The notes: generated by a model from the letters alone, not told the origin. Counted from the stretch's first letter, positions 1-7,879 are shown. The stretch: DNA of 64,000 nucleotides from CAYIFA01 sp964362625 (GCA_964362625.1 CAYIFA010000001.1:3967-67966); one strand, 5' to 3'. Translations and numbers: made by a program.

Positions 1-692
1 TAGCCCCAACCTTTAATTTCGAGAGCGGCTCTAGCGGCATTTTCCTGTGCTGCCTGTTTAGACGGCCCATCACCCTCGGCGATTTTATCCTCCCCCAAAA
101 ACACACCCACCACAAACTGTTTATCGTGATCCGGACCCCATTCTTTCATGACTTCGTAATGCGGAGTGGTCGCATTGATTTCTTGGGCGCGCTCCTGAAA
201 GAGGGACTTGGGATCGCGATAAAGTTTACCGGAGATGATATCCGGCAATTCCGGCAGAATAAATTTAACCAGAAATTCTTTTGACGCCTTAAGCCCTTGG
301 TCAAGGTAAATCGCGCCAACTACTGCCTCAAAAGCATTGGCCAGAATATATTGCCGGGCGCGGCCCTTATCCTTGGCCTCACCTCGGCTTAGCAATAAAA
401 AATCCCCAAAACCAATCTTGTGGGCAACTTCGGAAAGCATGTTGGCATTAACCAAGGCCGCCCGGAAGCTGGTTAGATCACCTTCCGGTTTATCCGGAAA
501 TTTTTTAAATAATTCTTCTGTGACTACCAACTCTATCACGGCATCGCCGAGAAATTCCAAGCGTTCGTTATGCGCTACATCCCAAGAAGGATTTTCATTA
601 AGATAGGAACGGTGAGTTAAGGCCTCTTTCAATAAGTCTTTATTTTTGAATTCAATATTGATCTTTTTCTCAAAACCAGAGAAGTCTGTCAT
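1..692 (-). CDS. rnc: Ribonuclease III (3' end cut by window edge)
   Basis: This is RNase III, the double-strand-specific endoribonuclease that processes rRNA precursors and structured mRNAs. About 230 codons are visible, reading from the ATG at 692. The N-terminal catalytic domain carries the family signature NERLEFLGDAV at about residues 41-51, with the acidic metal ligands intact. A C-terminal double-stranded-RNA-binding domain follows, ending in KQAAQENAARAALE just before the edge. Because the family is usually 220-250 residues, only a few codons are probably missing. It is encoded downstream of nusB, in a housekeeping block with rpmF and rnhB. Identification is secure. Confidence 0.96.
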   Translation of the reverse strand, partial: MTDFSGFEKKINIEFKNKDLLKEALTHRSYLNENPSWDVAHNERLEFLGDAVIELVVTEELFKKFPDKPEGDLTSFRAALVNANMLSEVAHKIGFGDFLLLSRGEAKDKGRARQYILANAFEAVVGAIYLDQGLKASKEFLVKFILPELPDIISGKLYRDPKSLFQERAQEINATTPHYEVMKEWGPDHDKQFVVGVFLGEDKIAEGDGPSKQAAQENAARAALEIKGWG

Positions 693-701
693 TTTTTTCG
701 C

Positions 702-765
702 GAATCACGAATCAAGAATTACGAATCATGGACGCCATAATTCATAATTCATGATTCATTATTCA
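702..765. repeat. AT-rich imperfect inverted repeat between nusB and rnc
   Basis: Short units such as GAATCACGAATCA, GAATTACGAATCATG and CATAATTCATAATTC are tandem and mutually inverted, so the stretch can fold into one long imperfect hairpin around the central GACGC. It fills nearly the whole nusB-rnc gap. It may act as a processing or weak termination site, or be a dispersed element; the sequence alone does not decide. Confidence 0.6.
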
Positions 766-769
766 ATGT

Positions 770-1660
770 TTATTTTTGTAAAGTATTAATTGCCTTTTCT
801 AATATCGGCCTGATATCCGGATAAATTTTTAATTCCGCAAGCTCGCGCGCGCTAAACCATCCGATATCATCCAATCCGCCGGAAGTGCCCAACTTCAATT
901 TGCTTTCCGGAGTTTCGACCAGAAAATAGGTAACTTTTCGGCGCACTGGACCGATTTTTGGATCAGAAGCAATATATTCATTTACGCCGATTTCACCCTC
1001 GAACTCTAACTGATTTAACCCGAGCTCTTCATTTAACTCGCGCTGGGTACCGGTGCGCACATCTTCGTTCTTCTCCAGATGGCCCTTAGACAGGGTCCAA
1101 TAACCAAACACATCATGCACCATAGCGAATAGCAATCCGTCGCCCTCCACTCGATAAACCACTCCGCCGCCCAACTGTTCTTGTGGAAGCAGAGAAACGT
1201 CCTTAATATCTTTTTTCCGACCTACTTCATCTTTACCGGGTTCTCCAAGTTCGCGATAAACCGTCCCCAAAACGCCATTTACAAATCTACCGGACGAATC
1301 TCCGCCGAACGACTTAGCCAATTCAATTGCCTCATTGATCGCGACTTTGGGCGGCACTTCGGACCGGTCACCGAATAATAATTCATAGAGTCCGACTCGC
1401 AAGACATTACGATCCACTCGCGCAATCTGGTTAATTGGCCATTCCGGCGCGGCTTTTTCCAAAACATCATCAATTTTCTTTCTCTTTTTCAGCGCGCCCT
1501 CAACAAGCTTGCGAACAAAATCATCGCCTTCCATACCTGGAGCGAATTCCTCCATGTCACGTTTGATAATTTCCGGGACCTTTTTATCGTCACAGCCGTT
1601 AAAGTCCCATTCGAAAAGGACTTGCATCGCTATAGACCGGGCTAAGTGGCGGTTGGCCAT
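770..1660 (-). CDS. nusB: NusB fused to a Nudix hydrolase domain
   Basis: The 296-residue protein has two parts. Residues 1 to about 140 are NusB, the antitermination factor that binds boxA RNA with NusE; the C-terminal NusB hallmark INEAIELAKSFG...GRFVNGVLG lies at 108-132. Residues about 160-296 are a Nudix hydrolase with a complete Nudix box at 193-215 (G, x5, E, x7, REL, x, EELGL), so the metal-binding glutamates are present. Typical NusB is 130-160 residues, so the second half is a genuine extra domain in the same frame. The Nudix substrate cannot be read from sequence. Start is ATG at 1660; rpmF lies 71 bases upstream and rnc downstream. Confidence 0.93.
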   Translation of the reverse strand: MANRHLARSIAMQVLFEWDFNGCDDKKVPEIIKRDMEEFAPGMEGDDFVRKLVEGALKKRKKIDDVLEKAAPEWPINQIARVDRNVLRVGLYELLFGDRSEVPPKVAINEAIELAKSFGGDSSGRFVNGVLGTVYRELGEPGKDEVGRKKDIKDVSLLPQEQLGGGVVYRVEGDGLLFAMVHDVFGYWTLSKGHLEKNEDVRTGTQRELNEELGLNQLEFEGEIGVNEYIASDPKIGPVRRKVTYFLVETPESKLKLGTSGGLDDIGWFSARELAELKIYPDIRPILEKAINTLQK

Positions 1661-1731
1661 TTTGTAAAATAAAAGTACTAATTTCTTTAATTATCCTATA
1701 GATTAATTAGAATAATTTGGCTCTTAAAACT

Positions 1732-2013
1732 TTATTGCTTCGATAACTCAGCGGCGTCCATCCCTTTTTCAGCTTCTCCGGTTTCTTTTTGCGCCGTCAG
1801 TTCCTTTTCCTTTTTCTTCTTCTCCTTTTTTGTTAATTTCGCGAGAACATCAATAACCTCACGGCCCCTATACGAGCCGCAATTTTCACACACACGGTGT
1901 GGTATTTTAACCTGCCCGCATTTTTCGCATTTTGCATATGCTTTGGGATTTAAAGCATGATGCGATCTCCTCCGCCCGGTATGTGATCTAGTATGACGCA
2001 TACGAATTGACAT
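1732..2013 (-). CDS. rpmF: 50S ribosomal protein L32
   Basis: L32 is a small zinc-ribbon protein of the large ribosomal subunit. The N-terminal RRRSHHAL segment and two cysteine pairs (CEKC at about residues 29-32, CENC at about 43-46) are diagnostic. The protein is 93 residues, about 30 longer than usual. The excess is a charged lysine/glutamate-rich tail from about residue 63, which follows the conserved domain and looks disordered. The ATG at 2013 gives the expected basic N-terminus. It lies 31 bases downstream of rnhB in the same direction. Confidence 0.95.
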   Translation of the reverse strand: MSIRMRHTRSHTGRRRSHHALNPKAYAKCEKCGQVKIPHRVCENCGSYRGREVIDVLAKLTKKEKKKKEKELTAQKETGEAEKGMDAAELSKQ

Positions 2014-2044
2014 ATATATAAAATAACAAATAACCGCGGCGATG

Positions 2045-2629
2045 TCAAAGGAATTTCCGGCAATACGATAAGCGGTGAATTTCAGAAACGCCGTACTGTT
2101 TTATCGCGGAAGAATGCGCTTTAGTGCCATAACCCTTGTGAATTTCAAAGCCATAATCAGGGTATTTTTGCGCAAGTTGCGCCATTTTGCGGTCGCGGAC
2201 AACTTTGGCGATTATAGATGCCGCAGCAATAATTGGGATTTTTTCATCGCCTTTAATTATAGTTTGCTGGTTTTGATAAAAGTCCGGCGCGCTCAAACTG
2301 CCATCTAATTGTATTAAATATTTAGTATCAAATATTGAGTACTTTTTACCCAAATCTCTTAAACAATTTTTTACTGCGCGACTCACTGCCTTCGAAATGC
2401 CAATTCTGTCTATGATCTTATGGCTAACCGAAGAACGACTGATTAAAAATTGCCGGTCAAGACTCAACCTTTTAAACCACACTTCCCGCCGTTTTTGGGA
2501 AAGTTTTTTAGAATCTTTAATATTTTTTAATTTAAGAAAACTTTTTGCGGCAACCGCGGCAACCGTAACCGGCCCGGCCAAAGGTCCGCGGCCAGCTTCG
2601 TCAATACCAATAATGAATCTCCTTGCCAT
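2045..2629 (-). CDS. rnhB: Ribonuclease HII
   Basis: RNase HII cleaves the RNA strand of RNA/DNA hybrids and starts removal of single ribonucleotides from DNA. The protein starts MARRFIIGIDEAGRGPLAGP, containing the family motif GIDEAGRGPLAGPV with the first two catalytic acids. DSKKLS follows at about residues 39-44 and the segment QLDGSL at about 107-112 supplies the third. At 194 residues it matches the usual 190-220. The ATG at 2629 is directly before the motif, leaving no better start. It is followed 31 bases later by rpmF. Confidence 0.95.
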   Translation of the reverse strand: MARRFIIGIDEAGRGPLAGPVTVAAVAAKSFLKLKNIKDSKKLSQKRREVWFKRLSLDRQFLISRSSVSHKIIDRIGISKAVSRAVKNCLRDLGKKYSIFDTKYLIQLDGSLSAPDFYQNQQTIIKGDEKIPIIAAASIIAKVVRDRKMAQLAQKYPDYGFEIHKGYGTKAHSSAIKQYGVSEIHRLSYCRKFL

Positions 2630-2653
2630 CTAAAAATTATAGCAAAATGATGC

Positions 2654-2678
2654 GAGCCAGCTGAATGTCAGCTGGCTC
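2654..2678 (-). terminator. Hairpin terminator after the 76-residue protein gene
   Basis: A perfect 11-base-pair stem (GAGCCAGCTGA and its complement) with a 3-base ATG loop lies 9 bases past the stop of the minus-strand gene at 2687. On the minus strand it is followed by GCATCATTTTGC, a weak T-run. Confidence 0.65.
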
Positions 2679-2686
2679 TTAATACC

Positions 2687-2917
2687 TTATGAGGATGATC
2701 CTCTCCCCCTATAATAACTCTTCAGATCACAGAAATACGCCGCGAGCTCTCCGAGAACCTCATCTCGGATCCTTGGCAATGCCGCCTCATTGATCGAAGC
2801 GCCACTCCTATTCCGAATTTCCGAACCGCTTATCCAGCGATCAAAAACTCGGTTGACTACTTCCTCTACTCCCGCTTCAATAGATGCACCGCCGCCACTG
2901 CTATCTATTACTCCCAT
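2687..2917 (-). CDS. Uncharacterised 76-residue protein
   Basis: No family is recognised. The start is the ATG at 2917, chosen because AAGGGGGG lies just upstream; longer readings overlap the neighbouring dehydrogenase gene and have no ribosome site. The N-terminus is glycine/serine-rich (MGVIDSSGGGASIEAG), followed by a probable amphipathic helical stretch (EEVVNRVFDRW, then LPRIRDEVLGELAAYF) and a basic, serine-ended tail (YYRGRGSSS). No signal peptide or membrane segment is visible. It has its own consensus promoter (2949-2977) and a hairpin terminator, so it appears to be a real monocistronic gene. Confidence 0.7.
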   Translation of the reverse strand: MGVIDSSGGGASIEAGVEEVVNRVFDRWISGSEIRNRSGASINEAALPRIRDEVLGELAAYFCDLKSYYRGRGSSS

Positions 2918-2948
2918 ATACTGCCCCCCTTTTAAAATCGATAATATT

Positions 2949-2977
2949 ATAATACACCTTTTTATAAAAGTTGTCAA
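2949..2977 (-). promoter_or_regulatory. Promoter of the 76-residue protein gene
   Basis: On the minus strand TTGACA (2972-2977) and TATTAT (2949-2954) are separated by 17 bases, a near-consensus sigma-70 arrangement. The predicted start near 2942 gives a 25-base leader containing the ribosome site. Directly upstream of the -35 is CCAAGCTCGG, a motif recurring before the promoters at 50956 and 57196. Confidence 0.75.
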
Positions 2978-2987
2978 CCGAGCTTGG

Positions 2988-3881
2988 TCAAGAAAATTTA
3001 CGGAAATTCTGCTTTTTATTTTTAAGCCATTCCTGATCATGCATGCTGACATCTTCGGGAGTAAGCCCCTGTGTAGCTAAAATTGCTTCGTTGAATTTGC
3101 GATCGCGGTGGAATAAGGCGGCGGCTTCCGCAAGCCCGCAATTTTCGAGATGAGAAATTAAAGCGTCGGTGTCTTTTACGAAACAAAATCCGCCGTATCC
3201 GCGGTAACCACCGTGGTGTACATCAAGATGCGAGTGTCCAATCCGTGAGTCAGCGCCAACTGCTTTACGAATATTCTCGAAATCGGCTTGATGGTACTTT
3301 GCTAAATCATAAACGGCATTAGCAAAGGTAATTTTTCTTGCCAAAAAGACATTCGCGGCATATTTTACGATTTCAGCTTCGGTCGCGCTCAAATTTAATG
3401 CGTTAGACGGCGACGCGAGCGGCGCTTTCGGCAAAAGCGATAAAACAATCGCGGCTGCCTCGCGACTGCCCAAAGTCCATCCAACCAATTGCCGCTCGGG
3501 CTTGATAAAATCCTGCCAAGCGGACTTTTCGGTGAGAAACTCCGGATTAAAAAATAGTTTGTGCTTTGGGTTAGCTTTTTGTAAACTTTCGGTAGTTCCG
3601 GGAGGTACAGTTGATTTTATAACCACAATCTTAGAACCGCCTATTCCGGCTACTGCTTCCTCAACTATTGAAGTATCGGCAGAACCGTCTGCCCAACGCG
3701 GGCTTGGCACGCAAATGAAAATTACATCGGCGCGATTAATATCGTCGGAAAATCGTTTGGCCGGATCTTTATCGTACAAAAACAAATTGCGCCCATGTTC
3801 ATATGCCTTATCCTCGAACCATTTCTTAAGCGGCCCACCAACCATTCCGACCCCCACTATGCCGACTTTATATTTCATCAT
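2988..3881 (-). CDS. UDP-glucose/GDP-mannose dehydrogenase family protein, short form
   Basis: The protein belongs to the NAD-dependent nucleotide-sugar 6-dehydrogenases that oxidise a sugar C6 to an acid. Its N-terminal Rossmann motif is VGIVGVGMVG, followed by FICVPSP and STVPPGTT. The central domain has EAEIVKYAANVFLARKITFAN, and the catalytic cysteine is retained in YGGFCFVKD. At about 297 residues it is roughly 100-150 short of family members, because the C-terminal UDP-binding domain is reduced to a stub. It may therefore use another substrate or partner. Start taken at ATG 3881, which fits the Rossmann strand; an ATG at 3878 is equivalent. A terminator (3910-3936) separates it from the upstream neuB operon. 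Confidence 0.85.
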   Translation of the reverse strand: MMKYKVGIVGVGMVGGPLKKWFEDKAYEHGRNLFLYDKDPAKRFSDDINRADVIFICVPSPRWADGSADTSIVEEAVAGIGGSKIVVIKSTVPPGTTESLQKANPKHKLFFNPEFLTEKSAWQDFIKPERQLVGWTLGSREAAAIVLSLLPKAPLASPSNALNLSATEAEIVKYAANVFLARKITFANAVYDLAKYHQADFENIRKAVGADSRIGHSHLDVHHGGYRGYGGFCFVKDTDALISHLENCGLAEAAALFHRDRKFNEAILATQGLTPEDVSMHDQEWLKNKKQNFRKFS

Positions 3882-3909
3882 ATTGAATATAATATTCCAA
3901 AATAAATGC

Positions 3910-3936
3910 AAAAAAAAGAGGCTGGATTAACCAGCC
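3910..3936 (-). terminator. Terminator of the neuC-neuA-ROK-neuB operon
   Basis: On the minus strand the stem GGCTGG/CCAGCC with a 5-base loop is followed by TCTTTTTTTT, eight bases after the neuB stop region. It is a classical intrinsic terminator. Confidence 0.85.
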
Positions 3937-3944
3937 CCAATACT

Positions 3945-4955
3945 CTATTCAATATCTGTCCATCGGATAATGCTGTCTTCGGTTATGTTATGTTTGGCCC
4001 TCTGCCCAATAACTTTATAAAGAAACTTAGCCGGGATGCCGTCATATAGCGGCCGCTTGGTTGATATGTCTTCGACGCCAATAATTTTTCCGGCAGGGAC
4101 ATCCTTAACAGTCACTACGGCATGACGCGCCCATTCGATAATAGGTCGTTCCTCGGAGAAAATTATCTTTACATTACCGCGAGCTTTCTCAATTTTTCGT
4201 ACGCCATCTACAAGCATTTTGAATTCGTGCCGCTCCAATGAAACTTTGTGATCGCTGGTTCCTACGGTATTTCTATTCAAGGTGTAATGCTTCTCGATCA
4301 ACGAAACACCATACGGCACTGCCGCAATCGCAGAGAATATTTCCGGAGTATGATCAGACAACCCCACCGCCACTCCATAACGTTCTCTCATTTTAGGAAT
4401 GACCCCCAAGTTAAGCCGCTCATAAGGCGTCGGATAAATCGATATGCAATGAACCAACATAAACGGGGTGCCATATGACCCGACAAGCTCAACTGTCTCG
4501 GTTATCTCCTGATATCCGCTCATGCCGGTGGAAATAATCATTGGCTTGCCTTTTCTGGCAATGTGCTCGATGAACGGTAAATCGGTCATTTCGCCCGAGC
4601 CGATTTTGAACGCATCAACACCGATTTCTTCCAATTGGTCAGCGGCCTTACGCGAAAACGGCGTACACAAAAAGTAAAGTCCTTTTGTTTCAGCATAGCT
4701 CTTAAGGTCGGCCAATTGACCGATTGATAACGAACGCTTCCCCTGCATGAAGAATTTAGGATGAGAACGAATCATCTCCTCTCTCGGGATATGCAGTTGG
4801 AACTTCACTGCGTCAACGCCGGTACTTTCGATTTCGTCAATCATCCGCTTGGCAACTTCAAAACTGCCTTCATGAGTATTGGCAACTTCGGCTACAATAA
4901 ACACCGGCTCGAAATCACCAACGAGTTTCCTGCCGAGCCTGATTCGCTTTAACAC
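3945..4955 (-). CDS. neuB: N-acetylneuraminate synthase family protein (NeuB), copy 1
   Basis: NeuB-family synthases condense phosphoenolpyruvate with an N-acylmannosamine-type sugar to give a nine-carbon nonulosonic acid. The TIM barrel is recognisable from FIVAEVANTHEGS (about residues 19-31), DAVKFQ, FLCTPFS, FKIGSGE, IISTGM and LVHCISIYPTP, with the metal-ligand region VGLSDHT and the ending EKHYTL. Residues about 280-336 form the SAF (antifreeze-like) cap domain. Length (336) is typical. The start is GTG at 4955 with a strong AAGGAGGATTAAACA site overlapping the end of the ROK kinase gene. Last gene of an operon with neuC, neuA and a ROK kinase. Neu versus legionaminic or pseudaminic specificity is not decidable here. 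Confidence 0.93.
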   Translation of the reverse strand: MLKRIRLGRKLVGDFEPVFIVAEVANTHEGSFEVAKRMIDEIESTGVDAVKFQLHIPREEMIRSHPKFFMQGKRSLSIGQLADLKSYAETKGLYFLCTPFSRKAADQLEEIGVDAFKIGSGEMTDLPFIEHIARKGKPMIISTGMSGYQEITETVELVGSYGTPFMLVHCISIYPTPYERLNLGVIPKMRERYGVAVGLSDHTPEIFSAIAAVPYGVSLIEKHYTLNRNTVGTSDHKVSLERHEFKMLVDGVRKIEKARGNVKIIFSEERPIIEWARHAVVTVKDVPAGKIIGVEDISTKRPLYDGIPAKFLYKVIGQRAKHNITEDSIIRWTDIE

Positions 4956-4958
4956 TGT

Positions 4959-5825
4959 TTAATCCTCCTTGATGAGTAGTTTGTCCTTGGCATAATACCC
5001 GACACCAATCATCCCGGCCTTATTGCCGTAGCGAGCTTTTCTGACTTTGATCGGTTTACCGCTAAGACCCCTAACTTTTTTTTCAAGTTCTCGTTTGTAA
5101 AATGGAAAAAGCAATTCGGTAATGCCGCCACCCATAACAACCGTACTAATATCGAGCAAATTCACTGCGTTCTGAACGGCTAAAACAAAATAGGGGAATT
5201 CGTCGGCTTGCGCCTGCCACAGCCGCTGGAGCTTCTCTGTTTTAAGTTCGGGGATACTCAGACTTAAATTAAGCGCGATCGCCCGGCCCGAACATAGATC
5301 TTCGATGCTGTAGTAATATCTTTCGCGAGAATCATAAATTTTTCCGATGCCGAATTCCCCGGCAAAACCAAGTTCTCCCTCTACAAGTTGCCCGTCAAGA
5401 ACTACTCCTCCTCCTATTCCAGTTCCAATGGCTAAGAACAAAAAGTTCTTAGGCGCATTCCGGCTTGAAGATAACTCGCAATAGGCCGCCGCGGAAACGT
5501 CATTAAGCGCGATTACCTGCCATTGCGTGAGCGACCCGATTTTTTGGAAATCAAGTCTCTTTATAAATTGAAACGGTCTCCAAGCCACCACCTTATAATC
5601 TCTAGTGATGCCCCCAGTGCAGGCAAAAGCCAGAGCGCTTATGGCATTGTCGTAAGAATGGATCGTCTCCACCAAGAAATTTTCAAATTTCTTTTTATCA
5701 GTAAAAGGAGTAGTAGAGGCCGCGTCCAGATATTTAAACCGATAATCATCCGGACTAAAAAGCCCCGACTTTACCGAGGTCCCGCCAATGTCAAAACAGA
5801 GAATTGGTCGGTCATCAACCAGCAC
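4959..5825 (-). CDS. ROK-family sugar kinase, probable N-acylmannosamine kinase
   Basis: ROK proteins are ATP-dependent sugar kinases or repressors; without a DNA-binding domain this 288-residue protein is a kinase. The phosphate loop CFDIGGTSVKSG is near the N-terminus, the catalytic aspartate is in ALNDVSAAAY, and the ATP motif is FLAIGTGIGGGV. The usual ExGH and CxCGxxGCxE zinc site is absent: the matching segment reads AGEFGIGKIYDS, with isoleucine where histidine is expected. The GTG at 5825 is preferred because GGAGG lies 5 bases upstream. Its place between neuA and neuB suggests phosphorylation of ManNAc or a related sugar, which is inference from context. Confidence 0.87.
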   Translation of the reverse strand: MLVDDRPILCFDIGGTSVKSGLFSPDDYRFKYLDAASTTPFTDKKKFENFLVETIHSYDNAISALAFACTGGITRDYKVVAWRPFQFIKRLDFQKIGSLTQWQVIALNDVSAAAYCELSSSRNAPKNFLFLAIGTGIGGGVVLDGQLVEGELGFAGEFGIGKIYDSRERYYYSIEDLCSGRAIALNLSLSIPELKTEKLQRLWQAQADEFPYFVLAVQNAVNLLDISTVVMGGGITELLFPFYKRELEKKVRGLSGKPIKVRKARYGNKAGMIGVGYYAKDKLLIKED

Positions 5826-5883
5826 GCCAACCTCCAATCAAACCGCATCAAGGCTCAATTTCTGCAAATAGTATAACTTATAT

Positions 5884-6597
5884 CTAGATGTTTTTCAACG
5901 CGCGCTCGGCTAAAGACCAATCTTCCGGTTCATCAACATCAACGGCATATTTTGCATCTATTATATATGGCGCCACATGCTCACCGAAAAAATTAGGTTC
6001 GGTTTCATCAAATATAAAATGAGTTTTTAACAAATAAATGGAAGTATTATTCCAATATGCTTTTGGCACAGCTTGACGCGGAACGATTCTATTTCTTACC
6101 GGATTGCCGTTGAAAAGCTGGAGCCCGCCTTTTTCATTGACTACCATCGCGCGGTGCGGACTAAAATGAACCGGCATTTCCGAAATTCCCAGGACCGAAT
6201 CAGCGCCGCTATTTAAAAATAATTCTACTGCCTCCTTGATGTGAAAATCCTGACGCAATGGCGAAGTCGGTTGCAGAATCATTACCGCATCCGGCCCATA
6301 GTTTTCATTCTCTGCGAGCCACTTGAGCGCATGTTGAACCACCGGCATGGTTGGCGTATCGTCTTTGGCCAGTTCGGCCGGCCGCATAAACGGGACTTCA
6401 CAGCCATTTTGCTTAGCAACTTTCGCAATAGCCTCATCGTCAGTAGTTAAAATAATCCGGTCAAGTGAAGCGGATTTTTTCGCGGCCTCAATGGTATAAA
6501 CAACAAGGGGCTTTCCGGAGAGTAATTTTATGTTTTTACCCGGGATACCTTTTGATCCACCGCGCGCAGTGATAATGCCCAAAATTTTAGGATTCAT
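5884..6597 (-). CDS. neuA: CMP-nonulosonate cytidylyltransferase, copy 1
   Basis: The enzyme activates a nonulosonic acid with CTP to the CMP-sugar donor. The 237-residue protein begins with the signature ILGIITARGGSKGIPGKN (CTP-binding loop) and has ILTTDDEAIAKVA, VPFMRPAELA, ILQPTSPLR and YAVDVDEPEDW at the C-terminus, which carries metal-binding aspartates. It has the cytidylyltransferase domain only, with no attached esterase or phosphatase. It overlaps the neuC 3' end by 11 bases, indicating translational coupling, and precedes the ROK kinase by 58 bases. Confidence 0.93.
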   Translation of the reverse strand: MNPKILGIITARGGSKGIPGKNIKLLSGKPLVVYTIEAAKKSASLDRIILTTDDEAIAKVAKQNGCEVPFMRPAELAKDDTPTMPVVQHALKWLAENENYGPDAVMILQPTSPLRQDFHIKEAVELFLNSGADSVLGISEMPVHFSPHRAMVVNEKGGLQLFNGNPVRNRIVPRQAVPKAYWNNTSIYLLKTHFIFDETEPNFFGEHVAPYIIDAKYAVDVDEPEDWSLAERALKNI

Positions 6598-7756
6598 GAA
6601 ACACTTTTTGTGTATAAAGTGGAATTTTACTTAAAATTCTTACAATATTTTCGCTTGTATTTGGTTTAAAATAGCCTTTAAAGCCGGGATATTTGCCATG
6701 CCGAAGCTGATATTTGATGGCGTCCGCAATTTTGGCTGAACCGTAATCTCCATCCACGTCGATCACGCTTGGAGCGCGCAAACGTCCGGCCTGGCGGCTA
6801 CCGATATTTACCGTCGGCACACCCAAAAATGACGCTTCTTTTATTCCGGATGAAGAATTGCCAACAACAATCGCAGCCTTTCTCAAAAGCGCCACAAAGT
6901 CATCCGGCAATAAATCAATCATAAATCTTATATTCACTCCGGTGTCTCCGGATTTTTGGTCGTGAATTTCGCGTAACCTACGGGACATATCGGCAGTCCC
7001 GGCATCAATATTTGGCCAAAACCATACCGCTGACAATTTAGCTCTAACTAATGCGTCGTATATCGCTTCAACTCCCCGCACATGATCGGCTTCGCTGGTT
7101 ACCGGGTGAAACATCACCAGCGCAAAAGGTTTTTCGATGTCAACATTACCGCCCACTCCGCGTAAATTAGCGTATTCGGAAGTAATTTTTTTATTGGAAT
7201 TTTTTATAAATTCTAAATCCGGCGAACCGACATTAAAAACCATTTTAGGATTTTCGCCCATTTGAATCACATGTCTACGAGCCGCGTCATTGGTTACAAA
7301 ATGAATATGCGAAAGTTTGGTTATCGCATGCCTGACGCTTTCGTCAATGCTTCCCGTAACATCGCCCCCTTCAATGTGCGCGATAGTTTTATTAAGGTAT
7401 GCGGCAGACATGGCCAGCGCCAGTTGTTCAAATCTGTCACCATGAATCAAAACTATATCCGGATTTAACTTTTCAAAAATATTTGAGGTTTCCAGGGCGA
7501 TCAAAGCGGCAGTTTTTGCCATAGCTGCATGGTTGCCGCCTTCAATAACATTTAATAAACGCTCTTTAATATTGAAATTGGCGGCCTCAACATCGGCAAG
7601 AGCCTTCTCGCCGTAGCGCTCCAGCATTATCGAGCCGCCTAAAATAACCTGCGGTTCAATTCTTGGATTTTTATGCAGTCGGGTCAACAACAATTTTATC
7701 CGCGCGTAATATGAGCGGCTCAATATCGGAATGCAAATTTTTCTCTTTTCGGCCAT
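6587..7756 (-). CDS. neuC: UDP-N-acetylglucosamine 2-epimerase (hydrolysing), NeuC-type
   Basis: NeuC-type enzymes convert UDP-GlcNAc, or a di-N-acetyl analogue, to the free manno-configured sugar, the committed step towards nonulosonic acids. The 389-residue GT-B-fold protein shows DIVLIHGDRFEQLALAMSA, IAHIEGGDVTG, SIDESVRHAITKLSH and the C-terminal VGNSSSGIKEASFLGVPTVN with uridine-binding residues. Start ATG 7756. It is the first gene of the operon: a terminator ends the unit upstream and a TATAAT box lies at 7771-7776. Whether it makes ManNAc (sialic type) or a diacetyl sugar (legionaminic type) is not decidable here. Confidence 0.93.
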   Translation of the reverse strand: MAEKRKICIPILSRSYYARIKLLLTRLHKNPRIEPQVILGGSIMLERYGEKALADVEAANFNIKERLLNVIEGGNHAAMAKTAALIALETSNIFEKLNPDIVLIHGDRFEQLALAMSAAYLNKTIAHIEGGDVTGSIDESVRHAITKLSHIHFVTNDAARRHVIQMGENPKMVFNVGSPDLEFIKNSNKKITSEYANLRGVGGNVDIEKPFALVMFHPVTSEADHVRGVEAIYDALVRAKLSAVWFWPNIDAGTADMSRRLREIHDQKSGDTGVNIRFMIDLLPDDFVALLRKAAIVVGNSSSGIKEASFLGVPTVNIGSRQAGRLRAPSVIDVDGDYGSAKIADAIKYQLRHGKYPGFKGYFKPNTSENIVRILSKIPLYTQKVFHES

Positions 7757-7770
7757 AACTTGACAATATG

Positions 7771-7776
7771 ATTATA
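7771..7776 (-). promoter_or_regulatory. Candidate -10 box of the neuC operon
   Basis: A perfect minus-strand TATAAT lies 15 bases before the neuC ATG, just after the terminator at 7841-7873. No good -35 hexamer is seen at the expected distance, so support is partial. Confidence 0.45.
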
Positions 7777-7840
7777 TTTCAGCGAAATCTTCGTTATTTT
7801 CGTTATAATTAACTTACAATAAAAAAACGTGAACCGCAAT

Positions 7841-7873
7841 AAAGAAAAGGCGGCTTGTCTGCTCAAGCCGCCT
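7841..7873 (-). terminator. Terminator after the GT-B-like gene
   Basis: A perfect 10-base stem (AGGCGGCTTG and complement, 6-base loop) is followed on the minus strand by TTTCTTT. It lies 7 bases beyond the 41-base palindromic element. Confidence 0.88.
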
Positions 7874-7879
7874 CTAGTG

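Noticed and set aside
2917..3052. Longer 121-residue reading of the gene at 2687
   Set aside because: The extra 45 codons overlap the dehydrogenase gene and the promoter; the ribosome site and transcription start support ATG 2917.
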